The notes under the pieces were generated by a model. The model saw only the letters and a program-made list of their open reading frames with translations. It ran no database searches and was not told the DNA's origin. Positions 28,918 through 40,739 of a stretch of 64,000 nucleotides of DNA are shown piece after piece. Position 1 is the stretch's first letter. Each line of letters opens with the position of its first letter. The position numbers were made by a program, and so were the translations under genes. The stretch comes from Metellina segmentata (taxonomy: Eukaryota > Arthropoda > Arachnida > Araneae > Tetragnathidae), in contig OX375883.1 in the NCBI GenBank assembly GCA_947359465.1, forward strand, positions 14,076,088 to 14,140,087, given 5' to 3'.

Positions 28918-29985
28918 ATTTTAAAATTCACTGCAAGCTAACATTGTTTCTGTAAAAATAAAATTAAGACCATGACAACTCATGCATCCACATACATCAC
29001 ATCCATACTTCCATCTCCAATGAGTTTTCCTATGCCTATGCCTAATGTTCAAAAGCCCTTTGTCGCATGTTTCACAAATAAAACTATTTCCATATGTTTG
29101 GATACGCCTATGTGTGTTGTTAAAATACCTTTTAACAGGAATGTTTTCGTGCACACGGGACGCGCATGTGCTGTTTTCTCTACTTACCCACAACAGAAAG
29201 GGCACTTGCTTGTCCCAACCTCTTCCTTGGGAACGCATCACTGGATGTAACATGGACTTTAATATTCTGAGCACTTAGTTCAGGCCTCGAAACAGATTTT
29301 TTAATGCAGGTGCACTTTGTACACCCAAGTTTTTAATTTAGGTGCACAAGTTATAGTTTCGGTGCATATTTAAAAAAAAAACGTAATATAAGAGCATTAA
29401 TGTAATGTAAACTACTTTATTAGTTGGGTATGTTTATAAATGTCAGTAGTAGATAGTAAATAAAAATATTTAAACATCTAAATTCTCCCTTCTCCGCTGC
29501 ATGGCTGTCACTTCAACAGCGCCATCTGGAAAATGTTTCGATCATCGGAAAGTTCTAGAGGCAGTGGCACAAGTAAACCTTCCTCCGGTATAAACCCATT
29601 ACGACCCAGCGATTTTGTTTTGCATAGTGTGTATTTAGGAATTTTAAATACGTTCCTTTAGAGTGAGAGAGGTCGATACTAATATTTTGTTACAACCTCA
29701 AAAACATAAAACACGTTTCCCACCTTTTTTTTAACGTTAAGTGCACTGCATGCACCGAGCGGGGAAAAATTAGGTGCACAATTTTATTTTCATGTGCACA
29801 GTGCACCCGGTTATTTCGAGCCCTAACTTATTTACACATTTTATATTCCAGAGGAGTCTTGTGTGTAAAGCCCTTGATGCTGTTTTAGTTCTTAAATCCA
29901 AGTGAAATACATTCTATACTCGTCATATTCATAACCAATTACCTTTCCATTGTCTCTGCTGCACGACATGATACAGTATTGAAAT
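28918..29985 (-). pseudogene. C2H2 zinc-finger relic, split by a MITE
   Basis: At 28921-29274 the minus frame includes YGNSFICETCDKGLLNIRHR followed by HRKTHW and YGCDVCGC, recognisable but imperfect C2H2 fingers. A further linker-like relic lies on the far side of the MITE (29834-29980). It is unlike the fingers of the 18.8-20.0 kb array and shows no intact frame of useful length. Confidence 0.55.
29281..29825. mobile_element. hAT-like MITE with 8-bp target duplication
   Basis: The left end caggcctcgaaac and the right end (reverse complement tagggctcgaaataacc) are imperfect inverted repeats, each followed inward by ggtgcac words. Flanks acttagtt (29273-29280) and acttattt (29826-29833) match at 7 of 8 bases. 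545 bp, non-coding. Confidence 0.7.
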
Positions 29986-29989
29986 AAAC

Positions 29990-30535
29990 TAATTTTTTAC
30001 AGGTTTGTTGGCATTTCAACAATAGGTTTTGTAATACTTAAGAGATTGCTGTCAATTTGTTCACTGAATTTGTCGAATCACTGAGTCGATTCTTTTTTCA
30101 CCGAGTGTCGAATGAACTTTGATTCACCTGGATAGGTATGTTTCACAGTAAATTTCACACTTCACCACTTACCTTCAAATGAGGGTTTGCTGGTATTGGT
30201 TGCTTTCTTTAAAAAGAGGCCCCAAATAATGTTACTAGGAGACTGAAATAAGAAAACACACTTTATAAGTCTTTCATTAATTGAAAAAAATAAGAATACA
30301 GAAGTAAAAGTACACACATTTCTATTTTTTAAAAATCAAATTTAGTTTTTAAATATACAAACAAGGTTGCATTTTGATAAAGACAAAAAGAAATCAAACA
30401 TGTTGCTAATTTTTAACTTTATAACAATCTAACATATTGTTTTTACAAGAATAAAAGAAATTTATTATTTATTTTCAGTTAAAGAAAACCCAAGAGTGAC
30501 AAAATTAAACTAACTTAGGAAATTTTATACATGTA
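29990..30535. other. No gene recognised
   Basis: AT-rich, with no supported feature. Confidence 0.4.
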
Positions 30536-30536
30536 A

Positions 30537-30770
30537 TAGTGATGGGAGTATTTGAATACTAAAGTACTCACGTACTTGATTCTTAAAAGTAATCGTTGTA
30601 CCTGATTCTTTTCCAAAGTATTCGGAAACAAAAGTATTAAAATATTAATGGATCCAGATACAAGTATTCAGTTACTGAAGTACTCGGATCCAAGGTATTC
30701 GAATACTAGAGTATTCAGATACAAGTATAAAAGGCTGCAGAGTACTCGGATCCCGAAGGTATTTGGTACC
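30537..30770. mobile_element. MITE-like repeat of agtactcg / gaatactc words
   Basis: Starts tagtgatgggagtatttgaa and contains many copies of aagtattcg, agtactcgga and gaatact, largely self-complementary. I know this style from hAT-type MITEs. The right end and target duplication are not resolved. Confidence 0.5.
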
Positions 30771-30999
30771 AAGAGTAGTAGGTAGCATTGTCACATTGCA
30801 TGGGTATCCTTTGTCCTTGTTATTTCTAGTCTTGATTTTGCATTTTCCAGTTTTGAATTACCTATTCTTATACTTAAATCAACTTAGATGCGTCAATTTT
30901 TATCAGTTTACAGCTATAATTATTAATGTTAAGATCCTGATAGTATTAAAAATACTTTTTACATTTATGCAAACTATTTAGTTTGTAAAAAAACGTTAC

Positions 31000-33875
31000 T
31001 TATACAGAGTGGTGGACAGGAAATGGTAGAATTTTAAAACCTTGTCAAATTTTCCATTTTGATCGTACAGGGTTGAAAATAAGCACAATGTGTAGAGCAA
31101 CTCGGTAAATTTTATTAACAGAAGGGAAAAAAATCAAGTGTGGAACATAATGTCAGACTAATGACGACTGTCGTTGGCTGATAAATACATATGAAAACAG
31201 CAAAGCTAATGAGGACCGTAATATCCATTCAAATCTACAATCAACTGCCAACATTTTGGCAATCCCTTCTGCTAAGAGCTGTGTCGTGCGCGAGTCCAGA
31301 AAGAGATAGACCTTATTTATGACCTCCTCATTTGAATTGAAGATTGTGCCATCTAGATGCAGCTGCCAGGGCTTAAAACAGGTTTTAAGGTGAAAAAAAG
31401 TGACTAATGAAACAAAAAATGTGACAAAAAGTGACTAATCGAACAATAAAAGTGACAAATAACAATAATGCGAAATATATTCATGTGTACAGATGCAAAA
31501 GAAAAAGATACTCCCCAGTCAGCCCTATCTTTTTCTTTTCTTTCTTTGGAAGGATATTTACTTTTTTTTGTTAAAAAAGCATATTATTTTGAAATGATAT
31601 TAACAAAAATAAAATAATTTGTAACCATAATTTTTAAATATGTTGTTCATTTTTGACAAAGCTTGAAGAATTTCTTCCATGTCTTTGAAAGATTGTCTGA
31701 TATTTTTTGTAGAAAAGTCTGAAATTATGTCTTTTTCTTCTTAAGTGAAAGTGCATTTTTTAAAGTCTGTCTTTGCTGACCAGCATCATCTGAGACTTTT
31801 CCCTTCAATCATTGCCTAAGCAAGTATTGCTTCCTTAAAATCTTTTGTTTTATCGCCTTCTTGAGCCTATCATTGGCTTCCTTTGACAATTTTGAAGCAC
31901 TGTCTAATGCCTCATCCTATAACTTACGCATAATTTTAAGTTTTTGTTCTTCTTCCAGTCATACTTTTTCTTTCTGTCCTTCTCTAATTTTTCTTGTGCC
32001 TTCTGTTTTATATCGTCTAAATAGGCATGTCAGGCTGCAACCCATCCCATATCCTTTTTAGCTTTGATGTGATCAGCACCAAATAACGTTGATTGTCAAA
32101 ATTTGCAAAGCTTCTTTTGACCGTCATCAATGCATTGAGTGTGCGTTATGACATTGATACTCTGTCTCCTGTCAAAGCTCTTCCTGAGGCTTAGAAGCCA
32201 CATTCAATGTCAACACTACCATGAGAAAGTGACAGAGCAGTCTTCGCTACTTTTAACACAACTGGGTACCAATAAACATCAATAGGCTTCATTCTTTGGA
32301 GTAATTTCCACTCATCCAGTAGTATGTCTGTTTGGACCTCCCATGGCATTGCTCTTACAACTTCTAATACTTGTTATACACTTTCATCACTGAGTCTCTC
32401 AAGAGGACCAAGACAGGGTCAACTTTTAAGGTGAGATGAACTGAAGGAGGACTTCAAAAGATATTTAACACTAGTATGTAATGCTTCTGAGCCCTTAGAA
32501 AAAAATAAATTATTTTCCTCCTCTTCCATATTCTGTAGTGCTTTAAAAATTTGATCTCCAATCACAATATCAGTCAGAGGCAACAGTTTCTGAGGACAAT
32601 TATCTTTCATTCATCCATCTTCAAATCTGGAATGAATTCCTCTTAGATCCTACCCAAAATTATTCTTATTAACAATTCAAGTTGAGAATGAAGGCTATGC
32701 ATTAGGTTAGAAATTTGGTCGCATGATTATATATACTTGCATTTGATACAACAAATATCACCTCAGACTTCATAATTTATCTTCTAAGTAAATGAACATT
32801 TTTCGTGTAGCCTGGTCTTTGTATCATGTTTGGCTTTTTATTGGAATGTAGTGAAGGAAATATTTTCGCACAGCAAACCACTGTTCAAGAAACCTTTTAG
32901 GAGCTGGCTTTAGGCTTTGCCACCTGCTTGAACAATGCTTGATGAAATAGTGAGTGGGAAGTTTCAAGTGTCCTTGAATTTGTTAGCATGTTGACCAATT
33001 CTTAGGCCACAGATTAAAAAATCTGTGAATAGAAAAATCTAGTTCTGACACATCTTCCCGAAGCTTCCTATATTGAAATCCTTAGCTATGTGACCAAGGT
33101 TTGTTGCGGACAAATTCGATGGAACAGCGTTCCACTGCCTTTATGAATTTCATGCCTTATAAAAAAAATGAATTTTTTTATTTGCACACTAAAAAAAAAT
33201 TTTCTTCAAGTAGAATTTAAGAACTTAAACACCTGAAAAAGTGACAAAATGTCAAAAAAGTGACAATAAGTGACATGTTATAAGCCCTGAGCTGCAGATG
33301 TGAAAACAGATAGAACTCCGAAGGGGACATGTCTGGGCTGTATGGTGGATGTTGCATCAAATCTCACTCCAGCTTGTATACTGTTCAGCCAGTAATCGTA
33401 CTAATATGCAGCTGGGCATTATCCTGATGAAAGAGAACCACCTTCTTTCGGCACTTGTTTCTTCGTTTTTCTCTAATGGCATCACAAATTTTAATTAGCA
33501 TGTTGCTGTATATTGCACTGTTGATAGTCTGTCTGCTTTTCAGGTACTCTTTGTAGATAATTCCACGACAATCCCACCAGATACAGGGAAGCACCTTCTT
33601 GTTAGTTAGGGCTCATTTTGCAACCGAGCCTTCTGATTTCCAAGGTGCTGACCACTCTCCTTTATGGCTTGTATTGGTGTAGCACACCCATTTTTCATCA
33701 CAGATCACAATTCTATCCAGAATTTTCTTTCCTTTGATCTCTAAGCCCAAACAAGACGGTTTTCTATAGCACTTGTCTTCAGCAGTCAATTCGTGAGGCA
33801 CCAAGCTCTTGAACTTAAACATTAGATTTATGCGTTTCAGAGCGTTAACTATGTTTTTTGGCAAACGTCAAGCTC
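31000..33875 (-). pseudogene. Mariner transposase relic, split by a hAT element
   Basis: In one minus frame with stops: ICDEKWVCYTN (first catalytic D, about 33690), LPCIWWDCRGIIYKEYL, VLFHQDNAQLH (second D, about 33410) and HPPYSPDMSPSEFYLFSHLQ (third D, about 33320). On the far side of the hAT insertion (about 31360-31230) follow FNSNEEVINKVYLF and LLAEGIAKML, the C-terminal part. The N-terminal HTH region is missing. Three in-frame stops in the catalytic part and a short D-D spacing show it is dead. Terminal repeats were not defined. Confidence 0.8.
31367..33289 (-). mobile_element. hAT element relic inserted in the mariner copy
   Basis: Ends cagggcttaaaacagg (31367) and, reverse complemented, cagggcttataacatg (33289) are inverted repeats. 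agctgc is repeated at 31361-31366 and 33290-33295. The minus strand holds a decayed transposase-like gene: SSRWQSLKP-type and YFLHYIP words near 32.8-32.9 kb, KLLPLTDIVIGD (32.6 kb), ALSLSHGSVDIECGF and SGRALTGDRVSMS (about 32.2 kb). The last two are the hAT C-terminal dimerisation region. It has many stops. Confidence 0.75.
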
Positions 33876-34030
33876 TAACCAGGGTGGCTACAAAAATTTT
33901 GTTAAAAGTTCCCTGAGTTTTCCCTGATTCCCAGAGTATTTTTCATGAAATTCCCTGAGTTTCTCCAGCCGTTCCCAGAACAATTTTTCGGTATTAATGA
34001 TCAACGTGACACTTGAACAAAAAAACTATA
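33876..34030. mobile_element. hAT-like terminal fragment
   Basis: From 33883 the sequence cagggtggctacaaaaattt is followed by repeated ttccctgagttt / ttccctgattcc words, a pattern I associate with hAT-type element ends in arthropods. No opposite end was seen. Confidence 0.45.
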
Positions 34031-34439
34031 GACTGATAGATGAATAAAAATAAGATAAGTAAAAAATACTTTTATTTTATTCCATAACAGACCAAATGAT
34101 ATAAAGTTATAGATAGCACGTTTTAATTTTACATTTTTAACTATTTTGATGTGTTTGCAAAAGCAGCCCCTGAATCTGTCAGTGGCGCCAGCACTGGGTG
34201 CATCTCTAGTATTATAAAAGGAAGTGTTTATCTGTCACCTTGTACGCAGTGTTCTGACCAATCTATGGCACTTACAATAGTGAAATTTGGCACACAGGTG
34301 GTCCGAATTTTTTGCAATTTTTCTGTCGCACCTGAATTTTAAAACTTAATCTAAAACATTTAAAAACTAATTCATTGGAATTTATTTATTATTATTTTCC
34401 TAAGAATGGCAACAGTATAAAGACGTGACATATTCTAAA

Positions 34440-35265
34440 TTTATTTTTTCCTTTTTCGTTAGATTTTCTGAGCAATGATTTTAGTGGACGAACAAAACAA
34501 ATAAAGTTTTAACTGGAATTATGTGGATGTTTTTCCTATCTCCTAGATCGTTAAAGATATAAGAAAAATTTCAACAGTTTTCAAATTTGCGGAAAATTTT
34601 ACATCAGATCAACAACTAAAAACATGATTTTCTTTTTAAAAAATAATTTTTACATTGTAACTTTTATATTTTTTCTAAGACAAATTTGGCCGCAGGCACC
34701 GAGAAGAATTTTACCTTCGTGGTCAAAAAGATCATATTAATTCATTTTGATTTCCTGAGCAACGGATTCGAGTAAAGCAAAACAGATAAAAAGTTATGAC
34801 TGACTTTCTTCATTCCTTTTTTCTATCTCAGCGATCGTTAAAGATAGAAAAAAAGTTTCAGCGGATTTGAAATTTGCGGAAAATTTCATATTAGAACAAT
34901 ACCTAAAAATAAGATTTTCTTTAAATAAATAAAATTATAACTTTTATACTTTTTCCAATACAAATTTCGCCGCTGAGAAGAATGACCTTCGTTTGATTCG
35001 AGATTCATCAATTTTGAAGAGTAACGGATCCAGGTGAAGCAACAGAAATAATTAAAGTTATGACTGGTGTTCTTCAGTGCTTTTTCCTATCTCAGCGATT
35101 GTTATATATAAAATGGATTTCGGATTTCAAATCTGCGGAAAATTTTACACCAGATAGATATTTTAGACCTTTGATTTTCTTTTAATAAATAATTTTTCCA
35201 TTAAATATCTATATTTTTATAAGAGATTGTGACGTCACGCCGATTGGATCTCTTCGCACACGATT
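34440..35265. repeat. Diverged tandem repeat, about 265-285 bp, three copies
   Basis: Copies start near 34469, 34756 and 35019 (tgagcaatg / tgagcaacgg / gagtaacgg). Each then has ttttcctatctc, gatcgttaaagata-like and tttgcggaaaattt words. The block is non-coding and strongly diverged. Confidence 0.65.
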
Positions 35266-35652
35266 TTGGCCGCATTTGACAACGACAAGTCCATCACAAA
35301 AAGACTGTAAAGGGCAACACCGTTCTGGTATTATTATGACAGCACACTACCCTATAAATCAATACAAACTCGTAAACTTTTCAGAAAAAAAATGCCTCAA
35401 AGTTCGAAAAAAATACGAATTTCTACCACATGTATTAAAAAACATATGCATAATCTAAATGAGTACTTTTCCGTTAACCAGGCGCAACATTGGACCAAAA
35501 TCCAAATCGTCAATCTACGTATTTTTGAAGAAATTTTTTTTTTTTTAATGTTGATTAAATTGGAACCGGATGTTTAACTTTTGCATGTTTTTCCGGCCAT
35601 TAGAATTTTTCAAAGCCGCAAGGCGCTACGTTCCTATTATTGATATTAGGGA
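35266..35652. other. No gene recognised
   Basis: Short overlapping frames without motifs. A T-run lies at 35536-35546. Confidence 0.4.
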
Positions 35653-35659
35653 ACTGAAT

Positions 35660-36169
35660 TTTTTTTTTTTTTCTTATGGCAAGTCAGGGTACAATTGCAA
35701 AGACAATACGATACCACAAAACAGAGTTGACCGAAGTCATTGTAGTCTTAGGCGTTCTCTAGCTCTCCAGTACAGGGTGGTCTCGGAGTCGGCAGAATCG
35801 CCAAGTGCCCCACATCGACGCAGATGAGCTCTATTCAGGGTTTCCTTCAGATCGCATAATGAACAAAGAGGGGAGTCTAAAATGCCAATTCTATGAAGAT
35901 GTTCACTCAAGCAGTCATATCCCGTCACCAACCGGAACAATGCCACTGCCTCACGTCGTGGGTAATCAGGTATATTAGCAAGATCTTGGCTACTCCAGGT
36001 CTTGGATTTAATCCTATCCTGCATTTGTGTTTCCAATTTTAACTTCAAAGCTTGTTTCCAGTAGAGTTTTTTTGAGTAAAAAGACAGTCCAGAGTCCCTT
36101 GATTGCTGTACAGCGGCAATCATTCGTGCAAGAAGGTCTGCCTGATCGTTCCCACGAATACCGCAATTC
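35660..36169 (-). pseudogene. LINE 3' fragment: RNase H end and C-terminal region
   Basis: An open minus frame starts inside RNase H (CGIRGNDQADLLAR) and continues FRLVTGYDCLSEHLHRIGI and SPLCSLCDLKETLNRAH, the cysteine-rich LINE C-terminus. The minus-strand 3' end is a poly-A run (T-run at 35659-35672). It is flanked by actgaat at 35653-35659 and 36170-36176, a target duplication. The 5'-truncated copy has no RT core. Its frame is open, so it may be fairly young. Confidence 0.8.
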
Positions 36170-36176
36170 ACTGAAT

Positions 36177-36510
36177 ATTATAAGTGTAAAATAATCCATT
36201 TAATGTTCTTTGGATTTTATTTTTTGCTTTTGACTGTTTGATGCAGTTTTAAGACACTGAATAAAGGAAAAACATGTATAGTTTTAGAGTACTACTTACT
36301 GTTTTTTATTCCAGTTTGAATATTTGCCCCAACACTTTTACGAGTCACGAAAACCCATTGCCAGTATATTAGGTCTTGCCAAAACTTTCCAGGAGAAAAT
36401 CTGTGAAATCTCAAAGGACAAGCACACTATATATTTTTCTTTTAAAAAAACGCAAAAAAAAATTTGAGGGACAAGATAACCTTTTAACTTTATTTGAAGA
36501 CTTAACCAAC
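36177..36510. other. Unclassified DNA with an open minus frame
   Basis: A minus frame from 36640 to 36338 is open and ends in this stretch; its first half lies in the duplicated segment. I do not recognise a domain in it. An exon of a host gene cannot be excluded. Confidence 0.3.
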
Positions 36511-36669
36511 GTTTAAAAAGGTCCACAACAAACAAAATATCTTCACACAGCTTATGAAACGAGACTGCTGGTACCTCAAATCTGTTGAAGGCAGATTCGG
36601 TAATGGTAATTTTAGTTAACGTCTTACTAGGGAAATACAACGGGCTATTGACGACGTTCCGGGATCAGT
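36511..36669. repeat. Duplicated segment, copy A left part
   Basis: Matches 48986-49144 over 159 bases without indels, with only about two substitutions (gagactgctgg versus gagacttctgg; aaatctgttg versus aaatctcttg). It ends with gggatcagt (36661-36669), where the 10.9-kb block begins. The right two thirds are the 3' part of a minus-strand SINE. Confidence 0.9.
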
Positions 36670-37005
36670 ACGAGCGCCTCAATGGAGTAAGAACTCCAGA
36701 CAAGCGAGAGACATTTCGAAGGAGCCGAAAATGCAATGCGCATGAGCGAACTTTCTTTGGTGATTTCGCTATTCTTGTCGCCAATTTAATGTAGGATTCT
36801 AGCAGTCCTGCTGTAGATCAGCATTTGCCATTTGGATTATTGTATAGATGAAAGCGGAAGGACAAGGAATTTTGAGTAGTGGTCTTTTGTGTGCCGACCA
36901 AATGTTTTCTATTCAGAAGCCAAATTTTAGTAAGCAATAATATTTTAATTTATTGAAGATTTTCATTCCTATCCATTTGTTTCGCAAATTGTTTTGTTCC
37001 TTTAA

Positions 37006-38030
37006 GTTAGCTTGTATTTAAATGCTATCCTACGGAATAAACTTTTTGACGGACAGATGAAGGCTCTTCATTTACTTATTTTTCCTGCATTTTATATCCC
37101 GTTTTGAAATGTATTGTTCCCTTGCTGTGCTAAATCGTGAATAACGTTGAGTTAGCTTGTTTTTAAGTGCTACCCAACGGAATTGACTTTTTGGCGCGCA
37201 GATAAAAATCCTCTGTCAGTTGCATATTTTACGTATTTTATTCCTTTATGTGTTGTATTGTTCATTTGCTTCGTTAAATAGTTAGTAACGTTGAGTTAGC
37301 TTGTTTTTAAGTGCTACCCAACGGAATTGACTTTTTGACGGGCAGATGAAAATTCTCGGTCAGTTGCATATTTTATTTATATCCCTTTTTTGTACTGTTC
37401 ATTTGCTTCGTTAAATGGTGAATAACTTTGGGTTAGCTTGTTTTTAAATTAATATGGTAAATGGTTAGGTTGTCCCTCCGTCTTTCCTTGGTTGTGGCAC
37501 AATGATTATGCCCACTGCACTAGCAACCTGTGAGTTGTAGGAAGTACAGGTGTGATTCCTCTGTAATTGTATTTCTCTCTCCTGTGCCAGTAAAAATTTC
37601 ATTTTGTGCATGTATTACTTGATGTTGTACATCATGCGTCTATTGCAACAAGGCCAAATATGGCCCTTGCACCATAAAAAATCAACACTTCTGGCATCTT
37701 TCTCTTTGGGATTGAACCTAGGTTGTAGTCAATAGCATGTTATGTTTTACCTGTGTGGCAAATTCAACTCCTTAAATATTAATTGCTTTTTATGGTGTAA
37801 TCCCTAATAATGTATATATTATTTGCTTGCTATGCTAAGTGGTGAATCGTGTTGCGTTTGCTTGTTTATAAATGCTACTCAACTAAATTCCCTTTTTGGT
37901 GGGCAGTGAAAAGTTTTGTTCATTCACATATTTGAATATTAAATACGTATTGTTCACTTTATTCATTATTTGCAAGTTACATTGAGTTAGCTTGTTTTTA
38001 ATGCTACCTATCAAAATTAACTGAGAATAT
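37006..38030. repeat. Minisatellite of about 140 bp, interrupted by a SINE
   Basis: Units share gttagcttgtttttaa, atgctacccaacggaatt and ctttttgacgggcagatgaa. Starts fall at about 37006, 37151, 37295, 37432, 37852 and 37985 (period 133-145). The gap after 37432 is explained by the SINE at 37470-37690. Units are moderately diverged. Confidence 0.85.
37470..37690 (+). mobile_element. SINE family 2 copy inside the minisatellite
   Basis: The tRNA-like head (ttgtggcacaatgattatgc, gcactagcaacctgtgagtt) is followed by a body with gtgcatgtattacttgatg. The 3' end is aaggccaaatatggcccttg then caccataaaaaatcaac. That end resembles the 3' end of the LINE at 13150-16377. Confidence 0.8.
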
Positions 38031-38535
38031 TTTGTGTTTAAATAATATTCCTTTTTCTTATAGATGTGATGTATGTGTTTCTTTCATCAATTTTTTTACC
38101 AGCTACTAAAGTAAAAATTTTCTTGCTGTGGTAAATTGTTCTGCTGATTTGTTAGATGTGTTGAAAATATCTTAATTCCTTTATTGTGAGTTCATTTAGT
38201 TGAATTTTTTTAATTATTATTGTAAGCTAAGAATGTAAGATGGTAAATAATTTAAGAATTTATTTTGCTTGAAAAAACCTGTACGTCCCATTTCAGCCTC
38301 TACTCCCAACCATCTGTCACTGAATTGATTTAGGATCACATTCCTTATCACTGGAAACAGGATTTTCATTTTACTCTAAAGGTGAAAGTAGATATTACAT
38401 TCAATAAAAACTTGTTCATTTTCATTCTGCCACTTTGCACTGATCTCAAATGCATGTTATATATAAACTTTTTATTTTTGGAGAATAATTTTCAACTCAT
38501 TCTTTATGCTAGTAATTCTTTTAAATTTCAATAAT

Positions 38536-38735
38536 TTATTCCCACAGCACAGTCCATTCCTCTAGCAACCTGCAATGTAGGAGGCACGGGTTCAATTCCT
38601 GAATGTATTTCTCTCTTGTATGTCAGTAAAACTGTCTTTGTGTGTGTATGTCCATTACTTGATATTTTATATTCTACACCTTGTGCAGTACGGTCGAATT
38701 TGGCCCTTTCTCCATAAAAACCCAACCTGAACCAT
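38536..38735 (+). mobile_element. SINE family 2 copy
   Basis: The head carries cctctagcaacctgcaatgt and the B box cgggttcaattcc. The body has gtgtgtatgtccattacttg. The 3' end is tttggccctttctccataaa then aacccaacc. A lone 3' tail of the same family occurs near 39050-39080. Confidence 0.8.
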
Positions 38736-38739
38736 TAAA

Positions 38740-40465
38740 ATAACATTTTAAATTGCCAAGCAAGATCTATAGAAGTTATTGATCACTAAGCACATTTCTT
38801 TTATTTCTATTCAAAGATTTTTGAAGCAGATAATAAAATTCTTAATTTTTAAATTATATTCAAATATCGAGTACTGTACAAAGTAGAATAGAATACACAC
38901 ATCTGGAGTCCAGGAGGGCAGACTGTTAAGTGAAAGTTATTTGGGTATTAAATTATAAGTGTTATGGCTAAAAAAGTTAGTATATGCTATATTATTTAAT
39001 CATGTACACCTTTAGAAGTGACGATGAACTTTGCAAAACTCCCAAAAGTGCATGGCCCTTGCAGCATAAAAACCAACCAAAAGAAATTTAATACAAGCAT
39101 CAATATTAAAAATTGTTGAAAAAATTCATTATCTTCACAGCTGCTCTTAATGTTATTGATTCATTACACAATGTGCACTTGAAAATTTATTAAAATTATA
39201 AGATTTTATTTATTTTACTGTATTGAGTAACCACTCAAGTAGTCAAAAGAACACCTTTTTTAAATCAATTAAATTTTACTTGAATGAGATTTTTGTCATT
39301 CAAACACATGTATTACTACACAGAACGCAGATCTTCAAATTTTAAATAAAAATTGTCAATATACTGTGGACATATGACTGATTCAAATTTATGATCTCAA
39401 AATATGTGAAAATAACTTATTCAATCCTGTATATTGGAAAATCATAATGCTAGTAATTAATCTTCATTTAAAAATGTGAAATAAAACTTATTTTAATTAT
39501 TTTTCCACTTTACCTACTCATTTACTATAGTAACGAATATTTTGTAGTGCCTTATTTATAGTTCTTTATGAAAAACCCATTTTTATTTATAAAATTAAAG
39601 CATTCTATATACACATCCCTTAGCTAGGTTTTACTTGTAAAATTTAAACAGCATAGTTTGGAAAACTTGCAAGTTTCATTACAAGAATTATTTTAGCCAA
39701 ACAGGTAAATAATCTTCAAAGATCAAGATAAAAAAAAAAGCATCTAATCTGAAATTTAACCTCTAGTGAAGTTTCAATACGTTCAGTTATTCGTTTTTAA
39801 ATAGTTATAATGATAACCTATCTAGTGGGGTATTGTAGATAATGTATGTATATTCACCTCATGTCACCCAGAAATTGGATATATATATATCTTAAGGAAA
39901 ATAACTTAACAACCATAAAGACATGTAATTGGGACACCTTTTTTGTTGAAAGATTACCAACAGTAAGAGAAAAGATTATTTAATTAAATGTCCAAGCACA
40001 ATGGAATTATATAGGATTCATATATGAATAGGTAATTTATCAAATATTATAAAAAAATTTTGAGTAATACTACAAAAAAGCGAGCGTTGATTTGAAAAAT
40101 TGGTAACTATATGGAACACCTAAATAATTTGTCAAGCTCCTAATTAACTAATAACTGCTTGAGTAAAGTACAGTGAATAGTGTTGGAAAATGTTCAGAAA
40201 ATCTTCAATATGGCTTTTACAAATTAAGTAACTCTTGTCCTTGTCAATGTTACATTCAACCAGCTTTGCATCTAAAATCTCAAGCATTGTAGTTTCCTAG
40301 TAATGGTGTATGCATCGATTTTGAGGCTATTCTAGAGAATAAAGAATTCGCCCCTAATCTTTTATAAAACTTTTAAATGCCTTTTCAAATATTTTTGGCA
40401 GAAAAAATATTGTTTTTTTATTAAAAATGTCTAAATTTTAACTTAATTGGTTTTTTTTATATATA
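38740..40465. other. AT-rich interior of the 10.9-kb block, no gene recognised
   Basis: Apart from a short SINE-tail relic near 39050-39080, no frame, repeat or RNA signature could be supported. Confidence 0.45.
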
Positions 40466-40466
40466 T

Positions 40467-40630
40467 ACAGTAGCTCCCAAAAGATGTTCGTACACATTAA
40501 AAATTTGCAAAAAAAACCCGCTGTAGCCTGGAATTGCATTCGAATATATGAAATCCTGTATTTTTTCATATCTCCATGTGATTCTCTGAATAAAACAACA
40601 TTTTTTTGTTTAAATATTGAATTATTTTCT
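40467..40630. mobile_element. Possible Tc1/mariner terminal fragment
   Basis: tacagtagctcccaaaagat followed by gttcgtacac resembles a terminal repeat type of some arthropod Tc1/mariner elements. No transposase or partner end was found. Confidence 0.35.
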
Positions 40631-40739
40631 TTATATATATTTATGTGACTTACTGTGGGGGTAACTCTAAAGAGTGCCAGCACCGTGACCAGTAGTCTAT
40701 TGTACTAAAAACCCCGACTGATCTAATAAAAACAGATTG

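Noticed and set aside
36338..36640. Minus frame with ...SFHKLCEDILFVVDLF..., which briefly suggested a lipid-transfer-protein exon
   Set aside because: The resemblance covers a few hydrophobic residues only. The first half lies in SINE-flanking duplicated DNA. I could not support a family.
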